A stretch of DNA of 64,000 nt from Mesocentrotus franciscanus. Its lineage: Eukaryota; Echinodermata; Echinoidea; Camarodonta; Strongylocentrotidae. Position numbers and translations under genes: made by a program. The notes under the pieces are model-generated. The model saw only the letters and a list, made by a program, of their open reading frames with translations, did not search any database and was not told where the DNA came from. This document shows, piece by piece, positions 62,801 to 64,000 of the stretch (position 1 is its first letter; each line of letters opens with the position of its first letter). The stretch covers positions 57,530,740 to 57,594,739 of the forward strand of contig CP137666.1 of the NCBI GenBank assembly GCA_037976565.1. The letters are read 5' to 3'.

Positions 62801-63866
62801 AGCACTAAAATAAATCCTGTCCTGAAAAGATTAAAATCATATAGCTCAGACTTTTTACTCTATACACTGGACATGATATTGAGAACTAATTACATAGGAA
62901 TAACCTCGAATGAATAAACACGCAATCACACATCATGGTTCACTTGAATTTTCATATATTTGTGGAGCCATCACTTTGCATACAATACAAGTTGAGGTGG
63001 GAAGGCCAGCTAGGTCCTTTGTGTGCCTAGGTCAATACCAAGTTTAGACTTGTCATACGCTTCAATAAGTTGAATAAGGTGCCTAGTATGATAGGCATAT
63101 AGCCAATGGTTGGGCAACAAGCACCTCATATTCTAGTACCTACCAACTCATATTCCGGTTCTTTGTCATTTTCATACCCTGTCTAGTATATTTTGATGAC
63201 AAAAACTACATATAACAGAGATAAAGTATCAACATCTGTCATTAATTGGCTAAACATGTTCTATATGGCAATTAAGATCCCTGGCCAGCATTTGAAGTTA
63301 AGGACACATCCTATTAACAGCTTAGAATTGTTAGTATCTCTATTTTTAATGTAAATACACCTTATAAATCAAAGATATCTGAGGAAAACTACGGGAGGTC
63401 TTAAAAAATTACAAATTTATAAAATTACAAAGTTGAAAGAGTAAATGCTGTAATTATAACAGTCCATGAACCTAAACAAAGTTACACCTTCTTCAATCCT
63501 AAGCCATGCTAGAAAAAAGAAGTCAAAAGAAAGACCCAAACTAAATTGGTGCATCTGAAATTCTGAATCAGCAACAAGGAAATCAAGCTTACCTGCGACA
63601 GGAAGGTACGCAGTTTCATCGGCATTCTCGGCCAAGACTTTTCTTGCACCTTCTACGGGAGGAAAGGGAGACTGGCCAAAAGCAAAGTGGTAGATGTTTC
63701 TACCTTCCGCCATCATCTTGTGAACAGCTTCGTTGAAGGCAAGGTTTGATGCTGAGCCATAATCATGGAGGTGAGGCCTGATGAGTGGTTCCCTTTGACA
63801 TGGAGCATCGTCCTTTTCAATTACCTTGTTTCTATCAAGGGTCACTGGGGGCTGTGTGGAGGTCAT
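41809..63866 (-). CDS. PLP-dependent aminotransferase class I/II, 13 exons
   Basis: Fold-type I aminotransferases move an amino group between amino and keto acids using PLP. Exons in order: 63866-63593, 59970-59833, 58954-58827, 58296-58233, 54591-54552, 53529-53439, 51514-51449, 49845-49732, 46758-46676, 45633-45552, 45479-45327, 42828-42655, 41853-41809. Total 484 codons with stop, close to the usual 400-480. Seen: substrate-side FAFGQSPFPP, VVGPGSKELIY cofactor-phosphate loop, CNPDNPTGTAY, SDEIYA, Schiff-base lysine in SSGISKWASAGGWRLGY, carboxylate-binding arginine in FTVRLCYINFDG. No signal peptide or clear mitochondrial presequence, so cytosolic location is likely. Substrate is uncertain: aspartate, aromatic or kynurenine-type activities all remain possible. 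Exon 11 as read breaks frame twice, with offsets that cancel. Its intron 10 is only 72 nt while most others exceed 700. Exon 12 has a duplicated end with a second in-frame donor. Confidence 0.88.
42535..42595 (-). other. Duplicated exon end with alternative in-frame donor
   Basis: The sequence encodes FHCKPVVEGNL followed by GTGACT. It parallels the end of exon 12, LYCKPVLEGIL followed by GTGAGT, at about 75% nucleotide identity over the last 40 bases. The frame is open from exon 12 through this copy. Using the second donor would add exactly 40 codons. Confidence 0.6.
42985..43148. mobile_element. Short MITE with CAGGGCC termini
   Basis: About 164 bp with inverted arms: ACCATTGATGGTAACTTTGC near the left end and the complementary words near the right end. 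The tips are CAGGGCC and GGGCCCTG. Each arm also repeats ACCATTGATGGTAA internally. Intron 12 of the aminotransferase. Confidence 0.75.
43288..43606. mobile_element. MITE with TAAGCCTGGCTTAACTTAGT termini
   Basis: The left arm (GGTATTCTGATAGCGCGTAC, then the TTAAGCCTGGCTTAA motif and CCACACTTTTATGGA) is mirrored at the right (TCCATAGAAGTGTGAACTAA, CCCGGCTTAACTTA, GAGAATACTATCC). No coding content. Confidence 0.7.
44040..44575 (+). mobile_element. Second copy of the 144-bp tandem-repeat element
   Basis: Three to four units with DR1-like TGACCTTTGACCT at 44243 and 44387, exactly 144 bp apart. The end carries ACGGACGGACGGACAACC and the hairpin ATGCCTCTGGCTAC, three bases, GTAGCGGAGGCAT. Because the unit is a multiple of three, a 189-codon open frame runs through it, but it is repeat-driven. 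Intron of the aminotransferase. Confidence 0.8.
45163..45290. repeat. Direct repeats of GAGCTTCYGGGGGCTCTGCC
   Basis: Two copies of CTGAGCTTC(C/T)GGGGGCTCTGC followed by CCCC, about 96 bp apart. Each contains the hairpin GGGGGC-TCT-GCCCCC. GC content is far above the flanks. Confidence 0.6.
45815..46010. repeat. Short element with telomere-like CCCTAA core
   Basis: Inverted words (AGCTCCTGCGACGATTGCTCC at the left, GCAGTCGCCGGAGCAGGTGT at the right) flank a degenerate run of CCCTAA units at 45898-45963. A short MITE with a captured or coincidental telomere-like core is more likely than a former chromosome end. Confidence 0.5.
46845..48531. mobile_element. TTAA-flanked foldback, about 1.7 kb
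   Basis: The left end TTAAAGTGTGCCAATCACCT and the right end (reverse) TTAAAGTGTACCAAGCACCT are mirrored. Arms continue with GTATAGCTAGAATGTATAAA against TTTATACATTCTAGCTGTAC. A third terminus copy, TTTTGGTGATTGGTACATTTTA, lies inside at about 47191, so an insertion within an insertion is likely. A similar terminus stands alone at 7033. Intron between aminotransferase exons 8 and 9. Confidence 0.6.
48598..49295 (+). mobile_element. LINE remnant with a SINE inserted in it
   Basis: CATTGGCTTCCAACT near 48612 gives the HWLPT of reverse transcriptases. Bases 49045-49140 give PKLWNNLPLDIRKASS and FKVLLKMHLL, the typical polymerase ending. A 3' UTR follows, ending in GCTATATAAATTAATCTAAT and an ATT-rich tail. 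The block between is interrupted by the reversed SINE. Confidence 0.65.
48830..48977 (-). mobile_element. SINE copy, reverse orientation
   Basis: Reverse complement shows GGGTACCTGGTAGGATG and GCTGGAATGCTCC, shared with the copy at 35568-35850. Confidence 0.55.
49938..50507. repeat. Cluster of six TGGCCTAAGTCA words
   Basis: Copies (some lacking the first base or two) at 49938, 50073, about 50258 and 50289 on the plus strand. Inverted copies are at 50091 and 50496. Spacing is irregular, between about 20 and 210 bp. They lie in the intron between aminotransferase exons 7 and 8. May be part of a dispersed marine-invertebrate repeat. Confidence 0.6.
51533..51650. repeat. (GACAGA)n microsatellite
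   Basis: Imperfect GACAGA/GAGACA array right next to aminotransferase exon 7. The reverse-strand open frame through it is artefactual. Confidence 0.9.
52314..53087. mobile_element. TTAA-flanked long foldback MITE
   Basis: TTAA at 52314-52317 and 53084-53087. Ends are AAGGCAAGTCCACTCC and GGAGTGGACTTGGGCT. Arms of about 200 bp mirror each other (for example ATCGGATAACTAATAAGAAA against the reverse at 52977-52997). Diverged in the middle. Confidence 0.8.
54655..55115 (+). mobile_element. LINE 3' end with (ATT)n tail
   Basis: Translates as PSLWNNLRLLLCQASSASS followed by FKQLLKTYLFTL, a diverged polymerase ending. The 3' UTR contains CATGCCTGACAGACCTGGTG and ends in ATTATTATTATTATTA. Lies just beyond exon 5 of the aminotransferase. 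Confidence 0.65.
55773..57574. mobile_element. Composite element bounded by AACTCGAA inverted ends
   Basis: Left 55773-55818 (CTTAAACCAGGGAGGTGGA ... GGAGTGGAAACTCGAA) and right 57532-57574 (TTCGAGTTTCCACTCCTT ... CACCTCCCTGCTTAA) are reverse complements with a few differences. The interior holds the Mutator-type foldback 56196-56779 and low-complexity sequence; open frames there are unrecognised. Not classified. Confidence 0.5.
56187..56788. mobile_element. Mutator-type foldback with 9-bp target duplication
   Basis: GGTCAAGAC at 56187-56195 and 56780-56788 flank inverted arms of about 260 bp that start TAGACCGAAGATTTATGTC and end in ATCTTCGGTCTA. Arms hold CGTTAGCCTC, GTCGGCTTCTGTCTC and CTGCTCG-GCGAGCAG-like hairpins. 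A 9-bp duplication with long terminal inverted repeats is the Mutator/MULE hallmark. Same family as 28358-28640. Confidence 0.8.
57837..58134. mobile_element. TA-flanked palindromic MITE
   Basis: Termini CACCCTTTCACGGTTA and TAACCGTGAAAGGGTG are flanked by TA, as in Tc1/mariner insertions. Nearly the whole element is one palindrome of about 130-bp arms. Each arm contains the perfect palindrome GACCTCTAGAGGTC. Confidence 0.8.
58550..58780. mobile_element. Palindromic MITE, copy 1 (GTAGGACAA centre)
   Basis: Arms with CACCTGTTACAAAT, ATTTGTATTTCAATAGT and GTAGGACAATCATTATAAATTGTCCTAC at the centre. Second copy at 60031-60350. Confidence 0.75.
59280..59795 (+). repeat. Tandem-repeat element, two ~168-bp units
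   Basis: Units start with TGACCTTTCACCTTTGACCT (59435) and the variant at 59603. They share AACTTAGGCTGTATTTT and ATTACTAAAGTTATCGA. The array ends with AAGGACGGACGG and a hairpin CCGACTTTGTCGG. Same layout as the 144-bp arrays but a different sequence family. Directly beside aminotransferase exon 2. Confidence 0.65.
60031..60350. mobile_element. Palindromic MITE, copy 2
   Basis: Near-identical in plan to copy 1. The centre is GTAGGACAAACATTATGGCTTGTCCTAC; outer arms carry TGCCATGTTACAAATTATT and its mirror TTTGGACATGGCACTTAGC. Confidence 0.75.
60535..61403 (+). repeat. Irregular tandem array of ATGGTGGCAGCRGTGGGAT
   Basis: Copies near 60535, 60747 (degenerate), 60882, 61063 and 61387. They alternate with shared phrases such as AACATGGCTAC and CTAGTAACAAGGCAAGA. 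Spacing varies from 135 to 324 bp. The word looks like a retroelement primer-binding site, but no LTRs were found. Confidence 0.55.
62016..62393 (-). pseudogene. Retroelement ORF fragment (EVGSQGF motif)
   Basis: 126-codon open frame with IPDIFVFWQ, EILVPFETNIHKTHECK, RKYAPLISDIESQGYSV and AIEVGSQGFISLENMKRL. This order resembles the C-terminal domain found after the polymerase in many invertebrate non-LTR retroelements (PDI...E.TVPFE...KY..L...GY.V...IEVGSRGFI). No polymerase domain lies upstream, so it is a truncated fragment. First intron of the aminotransferase. Confidence 0.6.
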
Positions 63867-64000
63867 CTTGGTGTATGAACTTTTGTTTCCAGGGTCTAGA
63901 GTGTGAATTTACACACAACCATCATTCACATTTTGATGATCTGATAATCAACATATTCTTAATTCAACCCGTGGAAAATGACCCCCAGGACAATAACCCC

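Noticed and set aside
62726..62917. 63-codon forward open frame
   Set aside because: No recognisable domain, no splice-linked neighbours; probably chance or retroelement debris.

Overview
The window is eukaryotic, AT-rich and intron-rich, and looks like an echinoderm (most like a sea urchin) or a similar marine deuterostome. This rests on animal-type proteins split into many short exons with introns of about 0.3-4 kb, vertebrate-type telomere-like CCCTAA islands, tRNA-like SINEs with a GGGTACC(T/C)GGTAGG core, and abundant foldback MITEs. The species is inferred, not proven.

Four protein-coding loci are supported. (1) 494-13102 (+): the 3' two thirds of the DEAH-box helicase DHX29, 18 exons, all splice phases consistent, 842 codons plus stop; the N-terminal exons lie upstream of the window. 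(2) 28853-16419 (-): a complete CEP78 centrosomal leucine-rich-repeat gene of 11 coding exons. It converges on DHX29, and its last exon carries a probable 1-nt frameshift in a G5 run. (3) 33582-33953 (+): a small single-exon gene whose basic C-terminal motif resembles the PRR15/PRR15L family. (4) 63866-41809 (-): a 13-exon fold-type I PLP-dependent aminotransferase (class I/II) of 483 codons plus stop, with two mutually compensating 1-nt shifts in exon 11 and a duplicated exon end that creates a second in-frame splice donor.

Layout: DHX29 and CEP78 are tail to tail with about 3.3 kb between stop codons. CEP78 and the PRR15-like gene are divergent, separated by 4.7 kb of microsatellites and foldbacks. 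The PRR15-like gene and the aminotransferase converge across about 7.9 kb that holds a SINE and a LINE remnant but no recognisable gene. Nothing suggests the four genes form one pathway: their products point to translation initiation on structured mRNAs, centriole/cilium function, an unknown role, and amino-acid metabolism.

Most of the non-genic structure is mobile DNA inside introns: a hAT-type element with an 8-bp target duplication, a Mutator-type foldback with a 9-bp duplication, a TA-flanked palindrome, three TTAA-flanked elements, LINE 3' ends, and tandem-repeat elements with 144-bp units that each carry a nuclear-receptor DR1-like sequence. No CRISPR array, rRNA or convincing tRNA gene was seen. 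I found no clearly new multi-gene system. The most original signals are the DR1-bearing tandem-repeat elements, the duplicated splice-donor exon end, and the inverted copy of the CEP78 start/acceptor region.
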